In this document: piece after piece, positions 6,021 through 14,742 of the stretch
How positions within the stretch are numbered: the stretch's first letter is position 1
How the letters are laid out: the number at the start of each line of letters is the position of its first letter
NCBI GenBank assembly: GCA_964373255.1
Contig: CAYJTG010000011.1
Coordinates: forward strand, 1-35,655
Length of the DNA: 35,655 bases
Source: JACPVU01 sp964373255
GTDB lineage: Archaea; Aenigmatarchaeota; Aenigmatarchaeia; GW2011-AR5
Direction: 5' to 3'
Notes under the pieces: model-generated
Seen by the model: only the letters and a program-made list of their open reading frames with translations
Databases searched by the model: none
What the model was told of the DNA's origin: nothing
Translations under genes and position numbers: made by a program

Positions 6021-7721
6021 TTACTTTTCTTCCTCTGCGTGACCGGCCATAATACTTTCCATCTTTGAGGGGTTGTTTGTGTACATGTTCAGGTATTTCA
6101 CGACGTCGTTGAGGTTGATAATGTTATTTTCATACATCCACGAAAGGAATTTTTTTCTGCGTGCTATGTCTTTCAGTATGGAATTCAGGTCTATATCGCG
6201 CATCGCTGCTATCTTGCTCAGGACCCACGAGCTTCCCTTGTACTCGAACGTGTCTTGCGACGGGATCCATCCAAAGGCCTTGTTTATGTGTGGTATCCCC
6301 GTGGATATGTCAATGCTCTCGATCTCCACGATTTCCCTTATGCGCCTTGCGGACTTGCCTTTTTCGCGCGCGTGTATCATGACAACAACGATATCCAGGC
6401 TGTCCAGCAATCCGGGCGAAAGATTTATCGGGTGTGTCTGCAGCCTTTTGAGAACGTCGTCCACGCTTCCCGCGTGCATTGTCGATATCGACGCGTGTCC
6501 GCTTGCCATGCCCTGGAACATGACGTAAGCTTCTTTTCCGCGGACTTCTCCTACTATAAGATAATCCGGATTTTGCCTGAACGATTCGCGAAGCAGCTCA
6601 AACATTGTCACCTCGCCCACGCTTGTTCCCGCGAATCCTACACGCGCAACGCCTGGAATCCAGTTTTCGTGGGGAAGGTTGAGCTCGCGCGTATCCTCAA
6701 TGCTCACGATCTTAGCAGACGTCGGTATGAAAAGCGATACGGTGTTCAGGAGGCTTGTCTTTCCTGTTGATACGCCGCCAGTTATAAGTATGTTTGACCC
6801 GTTTTCCACGACAAACCAGAGGTACGCGAGCATCTCGGCCGACGCTGTATTGAGCCGTATCATGTCTGTCGGGGTAAATGGCACTTCTCTGAATTTTCTT
6901 ATCGAGAACGTGGGGCCCCTGGCCGTGACGTCGCTTGAGAGCGACGCCTGGACACGGCTTCCGTCCCTGAGGGTTCCGTCGAGCAGCGGCTCCGCATAGC
7001 TGATGTACCTGTCACAGCGCTCTGCTAGCTTTATTACGAATTCCCTCAGCTCTGCTTCATTTTCATAAATGACGTTTGTTCTGAGCGACCCGAATTTTTG
7101 ATGCACAACATAAATAGGTACGTTGAGTCCGTCCGCCCCTATATCCTCGATGTACGGGTCTCGGAGCAGCGATTCGATTTTGTTGTAGCCGACAAAGTCG
7201 CGGTAGACGTAGTAAAAGATTTTTATGTACTCTTTTTCATTCAGCCGGAAGTTGTAATCGTCAAGAAGCATTTTTATATGCGTCTCGAGAAACTCGATTA
7301 TTTTTTCTGTATTTTTTATGTCCTCTAATCTGACGTCGATGACCTGGACGAGCCCTTCCTTAAGCTTTTCAAGTATTTTGACCTCGTACTCGTTGAGCCT
7401 CGGCTCGATGACGTTGTACACAAGCGTGTTCTCTTTCTCGTCAAGCCGTACGTTGGCGTACGTATAGGGCTTGATGACAGGATAGATGACGCTTTTTATC
7501 TGCACGTCGGTCGGCGACGGCAGCCTGATGAGCGCCTTTGACGGAAATATGCGAAATTTCGGAAACTCGTTGTACTTGCCCTGCTTTTTGAGGCTCAAAA
7601 GAAATTTGCCCGTTACGGTCTTAGTCCCGTGTACGTCTGTCTTCTCCATTTTCGACAGCTTCCTGTACAGCGTTCCTCTAAGGTTCTTCAATTTTTCGAG
7701 CGGTTCCGGCATTTTATCCAC
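6021..7721 (-). CDS. Type II/IV secretion ATPase (TadA/VirB11/ArlI-like)
   Basis: A 566-residue motor ATPase. Walker A is GGVSTGKTS (about 315-323), followed by the Asp box region IVSIEDTRELNLPHENW, Walker B YLIVGEVRG (about 387-395) and the His box GHASISTMHAG. The N-terminal 200 residues match the substrate-interaction domain of archaeal pilus ATPases (IEDIGADGLNVPIYVVH). It would power pilin polymerisation with the two T2SF proteins downstream. Its ATG overlaps the end of the eS26 gene by 8 bp, implying co-transcription and coupled translation. The C-terminal 100 residues extend beyond the ATPase core. Confidence 0.92.
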   Translation of the reverse strand: MDKMPEPLEKLKNLRGTLYRKLSKMEKTDVHGTKTVTGKFLLSLKKQGKYNEFPKFRIFPSKALIRLPSPTDVQIKSVIYPVIKPYTYANVRLDEKENTLVYNVIEPRLNEYEVKILEKLKEGLVQVIDVRLEDIKNTEKIIEFLETHIKMLLDDYNFRLNEKEYIKIFYYVYRDFVGYNKIESLLRDPYIEDIGADGLNVPIYVVHQKFGSLRTNVIYENEAELREFVIKLAERCDRYISYAEPLLDGTLRDGSRVQASLSSDVTARGPTFSIRKFREVPFTPTDMIRLNTASAEMLAYLWFVVENGSNILITGGVSTGKTSLLNTVSLFIPTSAKIVSIEDTRELNLPHENWIPGVARVGFAGTSVGEVTMFELLRESFRQNPDYLIVGEVRGKEAYVMFQGMASGHASISTMHAGSVDDVLKRLQTHPINLSPGLLDSLDIVVVMIHAREKGKSARRIREIVEIESIDISTGIPHINKAFGWIPSQDTFEYKGSSWVLSKIAAMRDIDLNSILKDIARRKKFLSWMYENNIINLNDVVKYLNMYTNNPSKMESIMAGHAEEEK

Positions 7722-7980
7722 GCCTTGATTTTCTTGATCTCCCGGCCTGTACTATTCCCCTGAACCGTGCGCACGAAGGGCACGCGTACATCTTGCGTGA
7801 AAAGCTGCTTGTGTATCTCATGTCTACCTGCTTTCTGAGCGACGGGTCCAATCTAAAGCCGCGGAACACGACGAAAGTCTTCCACCTCGGTACGATCCTG
7901 CCACAGAAGCCGCAGTTGACGGTGGACTCGTGACCCTTTGACCTGGTGTGCTTGTACGTTCTCCGATAAGGTGCTGACAT
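7714..7980 (-). CDS. rps26e: Ribosomal protein eS26
   Basis: An 88-residue basic protein. SKGH near the N-terminus, NCGFCGRIVPRWK (CxxC) and YACPSCARFRGIV (CxxC) give the zinc-binding pattern of eS26, which sits by the mRNA exit channel of the small subunit. The middle and last 15 residues diverge from the archaeal norm, with a short basic RSRKSRRG tail. It is the first gene of a minus-strand run and its end overlaps the pilus ATPase start by 8 bp. eS26 is patchily distributed among archaea. Confidence 0.8.
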   Translation of the reverse strand: MSAPYRRTYKHTRSKGHESTVNCGFCGRIVPRWKTFVVFRGFRLDPSLRKQVDMRYTSSFSRKMYACPSCARFRGIVQAGRSRKSRRG

Positions 7981-8060
7981 CTATATCAATCTCCCTAATT
8001 CTCTTGTGATAATTATACCGCAAGCCGTATATTAAGTTTTTGTGTATGCTCAAGAATATA

Positions 8061-8117
8061 GTGGTTATAGCTAAACAAGAAAAGAATCAGGTATTATATT
8101 TCTTGTTTGCTAACCAC
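8061..8117. repeat. Hairpin element with 47-bp core, copy 1
   Basis: The outer stem gtggtta (8061-8067) pairs with taaccac (8111-8117). Inside, gc plus aaacaaga pairs with tcttgttt plus gc, leaving a 20-nt loop that contains aatcaggtattata. The 47-bp core 8066-8112 is repeated exactly, in inverted orientation, at 16338-16384. It lies between the divergent eS26 operon and the prenyl synthase gene, about 70 bases before the latter's start, so it could be in either leader or upstream of both promoters. Confidence 0.85.
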
Positions 8118-8185
8118 CCAGAAAAGGCGTGCTAATTAAACATTTTTAAGCATAGCATTTACTGTAACAACGGGTAACGATAATC

Positions 8186-9175
8186 ATGATCGACATCGAA
8201 AAGCTTATGGAAGAAAAGGCTCATCTTATAGACAAGGAATTCGAGAAAATCCTGCCGAAGAATGGCATACAGAACCTTCACGACGCAGCCTGGTACCAGC
8301 TCGGGACGGGCGGCAAAAGGCTGAGGCCTCTCTTGGCAATCTTGTCGTGCGAGGCACTAGACGGGGATGCAAAAAAGATACTTCCATTCGCGGCTGCCTG
8401 TGAATTGTTTCATAACTGGGTTCTAATCCACGACGACATCGAAGACGGCGACAAAGTGCGCAGAAACATGCCCGCCCTCTGGGTCAGGTACGGGCTGCAG
8501 CACGGCGTCAACGTAGGCGACTACCTTGCGCACAAGGTATTCGAACTCATCCTCCATTCGAAAGATTACGGGTCGGACGACAACACAACCTTCAAGCTGA
8601 TTAGTGCCATGACCACCGCAGCATTAAAGACAGCAGAAGGCCAGACAATGGACATGAATCTGAGAAACAGTAGCAGTCCCACAGAAGAGGCGTACATGGA
8701 TACAGTCATCCATAAGACCGCGCACTACTTTACTGTCCCGATGATAGGCGCGGCAATCGTTGCAGAAAGGGAAGACCTTATAGATTCATTGATTGAATTT
8801 GGCATGAATCTTGGCCCTGCATTCCAGATAACAGATGACCTGCTGGACCTTACAGAAGGAAAAGGCAGGAATGAGATAGGCCGCGACATAAAAGAGGGCA
8901 AAAGAAGCATGCCCGTTGTTCACTGCCTATCAAAGTGCAATGATGGTGAAAAAGAAAAATTGATTTCCATCCTCAGCAAATCGCCCGAAGGTACAACAGA
9001 CGAAGACGTCCTTTATGCTAAAAATCTCTTTGAAAAATGCGGCTCTATGGATTACGCAACAAAAATGGCTGGCGATTTTACCTCAAAAGCCAAAAGCATT
9101 GCAGACGCCATGCCGCCAAAGCTTCGTGATATTCTTCATTTCTTCGCCGACTACGCGGTCCAGAGGAGGAAATAG
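8186..9175 (+). CDS. Trans-polyprenyl diphosphate synthase (geranylgeranyl-type)
   Basis: A 329-residue all-alpha prenyltransferase. GGKRLRP (42-48) binds IPP, the first Asp-rich motif is DDIED (83-87) and the second is DDLLD (217-221); KT at 177-178 is also conserved. It adds IPP units to allylic diphosphates, supplying GGPP for archaeal ether lipids. Trp78, five residues before the first Asp motif, occupies the position where bulky aromatics limit chain length in archaeal GGPP synthases, which favours a C20 product (inference). The ATG at 8186 follows a TATA-like stretch near 8150. The next gene starts 2 bp after its stop with an AGGAGG site inside this gene's 3' end. Confidence 0.95.
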   Translation: MIDIEKLMEEKAHLIDKEFEKILPKNGIQNLHDAAWYQLGTGGKRLRPLLAILSCEALDGDAKKILPFAAACELFHNWVLIHDDIEDGDKVRRNMPALWVRYGLQHGVNVGDYLAHKVFELILHSKDYGSDDNTTFKLISAMTTAALKTAEGQTMDMNLRNSSSPTEEAYMDTVIHKTAHYFTVPMIGAAIVAEREDLIDSLIEFGMNLGPAFQITDDLLDLTEGKGRNEIGRDIKEGKRSMPVVHCLSKCNDGEKEKLISILSKSPEGTTDEDVLYAKNLFEKCGSMDYATKMAGDFTSKAKSIADAMPPKLRDILHFFADYAVQRRK

Positions 9176-9177
9176 TA

Positions 9178-10461
9178 ATGGGCAAGCTCAAAAATTTTTT
9201 TATAATAACGGGTTCTCTTGCAGCTTTAGTGGCTGCTTCTTATATAATAGACCTCAGCAAAAACTATGTTATTTCTGAAATGTCTAAAAAATTTTTACAA
9301 GAGGTAAGGACCACAAAAGATACAATAGCAAGCAGGACAAAGGCTATGGTACTGGATGAAAAAGACCAAATAGTGGGGTCTGTTTTCTTAAAAAGAGGCA
9401 CTCCTATAGAAATAATTAAAGGTGAGATGAGAAACGGCATCTGGCATTATCATATTTCAAGTGATGACCATACTTTTCTTGTGCCGTATAAAGCAGTAGG
9501 AAATGTAAGGGAAGAAAAATTTGACTCATTGGACGTCCTCAAAGAAAAAAATGTGTGGTTTGACATCAACCCGCCACTCATGAAACACCTTTGGGTATAT
9601 GTCGAAAAACACGCCGATCTTTACGACTGGAACGAGCTTGCAGAAACTAGAAGAGTGGATGCAGTCTCTGCTATATATCGTGGCAAAAGATACTCGAAGT
9701 ACACGAGGCAAATTACAGATATTTTTCTTAAAAGTAAAGAATCTCGTTATGATGCCCTTGGGGCATTGGCAAGCATACAGGATCCAGACTGTCTTGAAGC
9801 ACTTGAAAAAAGTCTTCATAATATACATTACAAAAAAGGACATACATTAATGGATGTAATGATTAAGATTGCCGGCAACAGCTCCCAGGATGAGGCAAAG
9901 GTCATAAAATCATTCCTAGGTGTATCACATCGTATCGATATCATTGATCACCTGAAAAAGATGAACAAAGGTACCGTAAGGAGGGTTCTTATCGATGAAT
10001 ATTTTAGATTATATAGAGACCAGAACTACAGTTACCAAGGGTATTACGGGGAAGGATACCGCGCTTACCTGTCGGATCACTTCAATACCATGTGGAAAAT
10101 AATGAAAGAAGACGTTGTGCCTATTTACATCGATAATGGTGATGTAGCAGGTTTGTCAAAAGCAATCATACGCAGCGATAAACAAGGGTTTTTATGGCCA
10201 TACATATACAGAGCCACAGACATGTTTGTCAATACACTAAACGGCAACTATAGAGGAAGCTGTAATGTAAAAGCAGGAGCTGCATATGCACTAAGAAAAA
10301 TAAACAAAAACGCGGCAGAACTTCTTTTGGCAGAAGGTTATGACTGTTGTCAATATCAAGGGCGTTGTGATCGTTGTGGTAGATGGTGCATAGGTATAGA
10401 TTTAGAGACTAATAGTTTTATAAATTGCAACGAGCTTAAAAAGGCACTTCTTGGAAGATAG
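9178..10461 (+). CDS. Membrane-anchored protein of unknown function with C-terminal Cys cluster
   Basis: A 427-residue protein I do not recognise. A hydrophobic helix (about 7-24) after a short basic N-terminus predicts a signal anchor with the rest outside or facing the membrane. Residues about 50-110 look beta-rich (GSVFLKRGTPIEIIKG, then WHYHISSDDHTFLVPYKAVG), like an SH3-type extracytoplasmic module. The centre is helical and HEAT-repeat-like (ALGALASIQDPDCLEALEKS is typical). Near the end CC, C, C and C (about 390-404: CCQYQGRCDRCGRWC) could bind zinc or iron-sulfur. Start and strong SD are coupled to the prenyl synthase gene. AT-richer than its neighbours. Confidence 0.75.
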   Translation: MGKLKNFFIITGSLAALVAASYIIDLSKNYVISEMSKKFLQEVRTTKDTIASRTKAMVLDEKDQIVGSVFLKRGTPIEIIKGEMRNGIWHYHISSDDHTFLVPYKAVGNVREEKFDSLDVLKEKNVWFDINPPLMKHLWVYVEKHADLYDWNELAETRRVDAVSAIYRGKRYSKYTRQITDIFLKSKESRYDALGALASIQDPDCLEALEKSLHNIHYKKGHTLMDVMIKIAGNSSQDEAKVIKSFLGVSHRIDIIDHLKKMNKGTVRRVLIDEYFRLYRDQNYSYQGYYGEGYRAYLSDHFNTMWKIMKEDVVPIYIDNGDVAGLSKAIIRSDKQGFLWPYIYRATDMFVNTLNGNYRGSCNVKAGAAYALRKINKNAAELLLAEGYDCCQYQGRCDRCGRWCIGIDLETNSFINCNELKKALLGR

Positions 10462-10499
10462 TAAGCTCTTTTTTAATCCTTTCTTCTAGAATAAAAAAT

Positions 10500-12656
10500 A
10501 TGCAAATAAAAGACCTGAAATTCCCGCAGCCCGTTCTGGACGTCCTGAAGAAAGAAATCACAGAGCTGAATCCGCCCCAAGCGGACGCCGTAAAGAAAGG
10601 CCTGCTGGACGGGAAAAATCTCGTTGTGGCTTCGCCGACCGCTTCTGGCAAGACGCTGATAGCAGAGCTCGCCATAATTAAAAAATTCTTGGCAAACGAG
10701 AAATCCGTTTACCTCGTGCCGCTGAAGGCGTTGGCAAGCGAGAAATACGACGACTTTACGAAAAAATACAAGTCCATAGGCATGCGCGTCGCTCTATCAA
10801 CCGGCGACTACGACGGCAACGATGACTGGCTTGGCGGCTACGACGTGATAATACTGAGCAACGAAAAGATGGATTCGCTGCTGCGCCACAATTCAAAATG
10901 GATAGCAGACATAAAATTAATCGTGGCCGATGAAATACACCTCATAGACGACGCGTCCCGAGGCCCGACGCTTGAAATCGTGCTCACAAAATTAAGGATG
11001 ATCACAAACAGCCAAATCCTTGCCCTGTCGGCAACAATAAGCAACGCAAACGAGATCGCGAAATGGCTCAACGCGCAAATGGTGCAGAGCGATTACCGTC
11101 CGGTAAAGCTGCACAAGGGCGTCTACTATCCGGAAGAAGATGAATTTGTAATAGAATTTCTGGAGAAGGATAAAGAAACGCTGCCAGCTACAGGAGAAGG
11201 CGGGATTCCTTTGTGCATAGATACGCTAAAGAAAAATAAGCAGGCGCTCGTATTCACGTCTGCAAGAAGGAGCGCCGAAGCCGAGGCGGAGAAAATAAGC
11301 GTGCACGTGCAGAAATTTCTTAGCGCTGATGAAAAGCTATTATTAAAAAAATTGTCAGAAGACGTAGAAAATGCATTGTCCCCGCCGACGAGGCAGTGCA
11401 AACGCCTTTCCAGAATACTTGCAAACGGCGTGGCGTTCCACCACGCCGGTTTAGTGGCTGTGCAGCGAAAAATCATCGAAGACAATTTTAGGTCGGGCCT
11501 GATAAAATTCATAGCCTCGACGCCGACCTTGGCGTTCGGAATAAATATGCCTGCGTACCGCGTTCTTATAAGAGACCTCAAGCGTTTCGACAGCGAATAC
11601 GGCTCGTACTACATACCGAATTTTGAGGTTCAGCAGATGCTCGGCCGCGCCGGCCGGCCCAAGTACGACGAGGAAGGCGAAGCAATCATTATTTCGAAAA
11701 GCAGCCGTGACGCCGAAGACCTGAAGGAGCGATACCTGCTCAGCGAGCTGGAGCCCATCTATTCAAAGCTCTCGTCAGAGCCTGTGCTCCGCATGCACGT
11801 GCTCGCGCTGATAGCAAGCGAAACAGCCGGGACAAGATCAAAGCTGGAAAAATTCTTCGGTCAGACATTTTTTGCCCACCAGTACGGGAACATAGACGAA
11901 GTTATGGAGAGGGTTGAAAAGATCATAGAACAACTGAGGTCTTTTGAATTCATAACTGCATTTTCCTTGACAAACGACATAAAGTTGAAGGCAACGCGCA
12001 TAGGAAAGCGTGTCGCCGAACTCTACGTCGACCCGCTCTCGGCAAAATTGATCATAGACAATATAGGCATCAAAAACGACCTCGGCTATCTTACAATAAT
12101 AAACAAGTGCGCTGAGATGAGGCCACGATTAAGGGTAAAAAAATATGACGACATAGACGTTGTGGATAGCATAAACATCAAAATTCCGGATGTCTGGGAC
12201 GTAGAATACGAGGATTTCCTGTCTGCCTACTACACGGCCCTCATGTTCAGGGACTGGATGAGCGAGTCAACAGAAGACAAACTCCTTGAAAAATATAGCA
12301 TAGCGCCAGGCGAATTATACAACAAGATCACGAACGCCGAATGGATGATCTATGCAGGAAAGGAACTCGCGGTTTTATTGAACAGTACGGACGCAGCAAA
12401 TCATCTGAACAAACTGCGTCTAAGAATAAAGTACGGCGTACGGCAGGAGCTTCTCGAGCTTGTGGCATTACGTGGTATCGGCCGCGTGCGCGCACGATTG
12501 CTATGGGAGAGCGGTCTGAGGACGATAAATGCCATTAAGAGTACAGAAAAAATAAAATTAGAAAAGATATTGGGCGCAAAACTTGCAGAGCAGGTTTTGC
12601 AGCAGATAAACGAGGACAGGTACGAGAAGTTCGCGAGGATAAAATCAAGGAATTAA
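10500..12656 (+). CDS. hel308: Ski2-like DNA helicase, Hel308 type
   Basis: A 718-residue SF2 helicase of normal Hel308 length. The Q-motif region has NPPQ (24-27), Walker A is ASPTASGKT (44-52), the DEIH box is at 144-147, SATI is motif III, and QMLGRAGRPKYD is motif VI. A winged helix and ratchet domain follow. A helix-hairpin-helix segment (LVALRGIGRVRARLLWESG) near 665-685 binds DNA. Hel308 unwinds lagging strands at stalled forks in archaea. It lies 38 bp after the preceding gene and is convergent with the GTPase gene, with 7 bp between stops. Confidence 0.93.
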   Translation: MQIKDLKFPQPVLDVLKKEITELNPPQADAVKKGLLDGKNLVVASPTASGKTLIAELAIIKKFLANEKSVYLVPLKALASEKYDDFTKKYKSIGMRVALSTGDYDGNDDWLGGYDVIILSNEKMDSLLRHNSKWIADIKLIVADEIHLIDDASRGPTLEIVLTKLRMITNSQILALSATISNANEIAKWLNAQMVQSDYRPVKLHKGVYYPEEDEFVIEFLEKDKETLPATGEGGIPLCIDTLKKNKQALVFTSARRSAEAEAEKISVHVQKFLSADEKLLLKKLSEDVENALSPPTRQCKRLSRILANGVAFHHAGLVAVQRKIIEDNFRSGLIKFIASTPTLAFGINMPAYRVLIRDLKRFDSEYGSYYIPNFEVQQMLGRAGRPKYDEEGEAIIISKSSRDAEDLKERYLLSELEPIYSKLSSEPVLRMHVLALIASETAGTRSKLEKFFGQTFFAHQYGNIDEVMERVEKIIEQLRSFEFITAFSLTNDIKLKATRIGKRVAELYVDPLSAKLIIDNIGIKNDLGYLTIINKCAEMRPRLRVKKYDDIDVVDSINIKIPDVWDVEYEDFLSAYYTALMFRDWMSESTEDKLLEKYSIAPGELYNKITNAEWMIYAGKELAVLLNSTDAANHLNKLRLRIKYGVRQELLELVALRGIGRVRARLLWESGLRTINAIKSTEKIKLEKILGAKLAEQVLQQINEDRYEKFARIKSRN

Positions 12657-12663
12657 TCTTGTT

Positions 12664-13845
12664 TCATCTCCCTGCTTTTATCGAAATGACATCCCCGTTC
12701 TTTAATTCATAGCTTGCCGAAACGTGCTTGCCTGATTTTGCGTCGACGGCGGCAACGAATTTTTTCCCTATATCCTGGTGGACCTTGTAGGCGAGATCCA
12801 ACGCCGTGGATCCTTTTTTCATCAAAAATGCATCCGGCAAAACGTTGCCTTTGTGGTCTGTGAATTTGTGTTCGTTCTCAACAGGATAGACAACGATCAT
12901 CTGTAATATATCAAAAACAGTCCTGTCTATTGTTTTTTGCACGCCCGTTGATTTGTATTTTTCAAGCACATTTTTTCGTATGAAATCAAGCGCAGAAAGG
13001 TGCTTTGCGTCCACCTCTTTGATTATCTCAAACTCAGCATCGCCTGGGTTGTACTTTATTATTTCGTGCTCGGCGGCCCTCCTCAGTGCCAGTTCAGATT
13101 CTGCTGAGCACGCAATAATATCTGCCTGCACGACGTCGCGAACGCGCTCAAATATCTTGTCGGCGCCAGGCACGTCGATCTTGTTTGCGGCGATCAATAC
13201 GGGCTTGCTTCTTTCGCGCAATATTTTTATGAAATCAAGCAGCTCTTCATCTGAGGAGTGCGGCGTTATCCCTGATTTTTCAATCGCCTCTTCTATTTCC
13301 GGCAGCTTTATCTGCAGCCCGCTGAGCTGTTTTTCTATCAGTGCAGAGAACGTTTCCTTTGTAGTCTCCATTCTTTTTGACAGTGTCTGCAGATTTCTTT
13401 TCAGTATTCCCAAAATCCAGAAATCTATTTCTTCCTCGAGAAATTTTATGTCGTCCTTCGGATCACGCGTGCCCGCGGGGCAGGGATTGCCCGTTTCATC
13501 TGTCCCTCCACTTATGTCAACAACATGAATCAACGCCGAGGCCTCCATGATATCCGATAAAAACTGGTTCCCGAGCCCGCGCCCTTTGTGAGCACCGGGC
13601 ACGAGGCCGGCCACGTCCACCAGTTTTACAGGGACGTACCTAATTCCTGAAACGCACTTGGAATTTCTTGAATTGCATCGCACATTCAGTTTCCCGCACG
13701 CGCATTCTGTCCGCACGTAGGTAACCCCTTTGTTGGGCTCTATCGTTGTGAAAATGCGGTTGCTTATTTCCGCGTCAACAAGCGTGGCGGCGCTAAACAT
13801 GGTCGTTTTTCCGACGTTTGACTTGCCCACAACCCCGATTAGCAT
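12664..13845 (-). CDS. YchF/Ygr210-type Obg-family GTPase (nucleotide-binding P-loop)
   Basis: A 393-residue protein. G1 is GVVGKSNVGKTT (about 4-15), G3 is DVAGLVPGAHKGRGLG, G4 is AANKID and a C-terminal TGS domain (VLPDAFLMKKGSTALDLAYKV) closes the chain. The Cys-rich insertion between G1 and G3 (ECACGKLNVRCNSRNSKC) is typical of the archaeal/eukaryal Ygr210 branch. These proteins associate with ribosomes; the nucleotide preference of this branch is not visible here. Transcribed away from the KH-protein gene across a 307-bp region full of hairpins. Confidence 0.93.
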   Translation of the reverse strand: MLIGVVGKSNVGKTTMFSAATLVDAEISNRIFTTIEPNKGVTYVRTECACGKLNVRCNSRNSKCVSGIRYVPVKLVDVAGLVPGAHKGRGLGNQFLSDIMEASALIHVVDISGGTDETGNPCPAGTRDPKDDIKFLEEEIDFWILGILKRNLQTLSKRMETTKETFSALIEKQLSGLQIKLPEIEEAIEKSGITPHSSDEELLDFIKILRERSKPVLIAANKIDVPGADKIFERVRDVVQADIIACSAESELALRRAAEHEIIKYNPGDAEFEIIKEVDAKHLSALDFIRKNVLEKYKSTGVQKTIDRTVFDILQMIVVYPVENEHKFTDHKGNVLPDAFLMKKGSTALDLAYKVHQDIGKKFVAAVDAKSGKHVSASYELKNGDVISIKAGR

Positions 13846-13872
13846 GATTACAGTAGTCCAATAATCTATTTT

Positions 13873-13905
13873 AAACTTCTTTCCTAAAGAAGTTTAATCA
13901 AGAAA
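13873..13905 (+). repeat. Hairpin plus AATCAAGAAA tail, copy 1
   Basis: aaacttcttt (13873-13882) pairs with aaagaagttt (13886-13895) across a CCT loop and is followed by aatcaagaaa. The same hairpin and tail recur on the minus strand at 24755-24724 and 29610-29578. Each copy is oriented so that the tail points toward the next gene on that strand, here the KH-protein gene at 14165. Confidence 0.8.
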
Positions 13906-13977
13906 ACGTTTAAAAAGTCTGCGTTGTTTTTAGAAAGAAAGTTGATTAAGAAATTTTTAAGAGGAAAGGATTATCTA

Positions 13978-14137
13978 GTGAAACACAGTTTCACTGATAC
14001 AGGTTAAGCTTCGCTTAACCATGTAAGTATAGATGCTCAGAAAGCAAAGCTTTTCGGAATCTCAAAGAAGCTATGCTTCTTTGCAGATGCCAAAGAACCT
14101 TCGGTTCTTTGAGCATTTTAAGGGAAACCTTAGGTGT
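13978..14137 (+). ncRNA. Multi-hairpin array upstream of the KH-protein gene
   Basis: In 160 bases at least six helices form. gtgaaa/tttcac is at 13978-13994. ggttaagc/gcttaacc (14002-14020) is enclosed by taca/tgta. A closing stem atgctc (14033-14038) with gagcat (14111-14116) encloses aaagc/gcttt, caaagaagc/gcttctttg and caaagaacc/ggttctttg, the last two with 3-nt loops. taaggga/tccctta follows just before the SD of the next gene. The array lies in the divergent region and probably forms a structured leader for the plus-strand gene, or a chain of small structured repeats. No protein is encoded. Confidence 0.65.
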
Positions 14138-14164
14138 CCCTTAATGTAGAAGGTGTCTTTTATT

Positions 14165-14626
14165 ATGAAGATTTGCTCTGTTTGCCTGAAAAATGATTTC
14201 CTGTGCAACGCGTGCAACAAAAGGATCGCGTCTGGCCACGTGTCAAAGACAGACGTTGAAATGTCCCGCGCGTTGTTTAAGTTAGGCATAGACGCGGATT
14301 TCATCAGGTCTTTGGACGCGGGCGACTATTACGTTGTCGTTGCCGACAAGAAAGGCTCGGGCGTGCTTATAGGAAAAGGCGGCCGCAACTCGCGAAGATT
14401 AACCACGGTGCTCGGCAAGAATCTTCGCGTGATAGAAAATGTAAGCGATGAAAAAAATCTCATAGAAAAGATCGTCGGCGCGCCCGTCATCGGAATAAAC
14501 AAGGTCTACGGGACAAAAGAGCTCTACAAGGTCCGTGTCGAGACGAGGTTCAGAAATCGCGTTGAAAGCCTCTCGCCGCTTGTCAGCAAAATTATGGATA
14601 AGAACGTGAAGTTCGTTTTTGAGTAA
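14165..14626 (+). CDS. Zinc-knuckle plus KH-domain RNA-binding protein (archaeal NusA-like)
   Basis: 153 residues from the ATG at 14165. CSVC (4-7) and CNAC (14-17) form a four-Cys zinc site. A KH domain follows with the GKGG loop at 70-73 and an RNA-binding surface NSRRLTTVLGKNLRVIE. The protein likely binds RNA during transcription or ribosome assembly; archaeal NusA-like proteins have KH domains but usually lack the zinc site, so the exact family is unsure. A GTG 12 bases upstream gives a longer frame, but it is part of GGTG, an SD sequence well spaced from the ATG. Its leader is exceptionally structured, which raises autoregulation as a possibility. Confidence 0.75.
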   Translation: MKICSVCLKNDFLCNACNKRIASGHVSKTDVEMSRALFKLGIDADFIRSLDAGDYYVVVADKKGSGVLIGKGGRNSRRLTTVLGKNLRVIENVSDEKNLIEKIVGAPVIGINKVYGTKELYKVRVETRFRNRVESLSPLVSKIMDKNVKFVFE

Positions 14627-14742
14627 AGCGTGTAAAAGCCCAACAAAAGCATCGGGTTGACTTTGTCAACCATGAATCTATAGGTTTTCTACAGAGCCTG
14701 TCTTTAAGAACTTTTGCGTTTTCATTTTACTGCGCGTCTGAA
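14627..14742 (+). other. Intergenic hairpin and shared 18-mer
   Basis: ggttgac (14655-14661) pairs with gtcaacc (14665-14671) across TTT and is followed by atg, like the TACAGG...CCATGTA hairpins near 14000 and 16300. The next 18 bases of note, 14680-14697 (ataggttttctacagagc), recur exactly in inverted orientation at 19829-19846, the left arm of the three-way junction there. No promoter or gene is clear. Confidence 0.5.
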
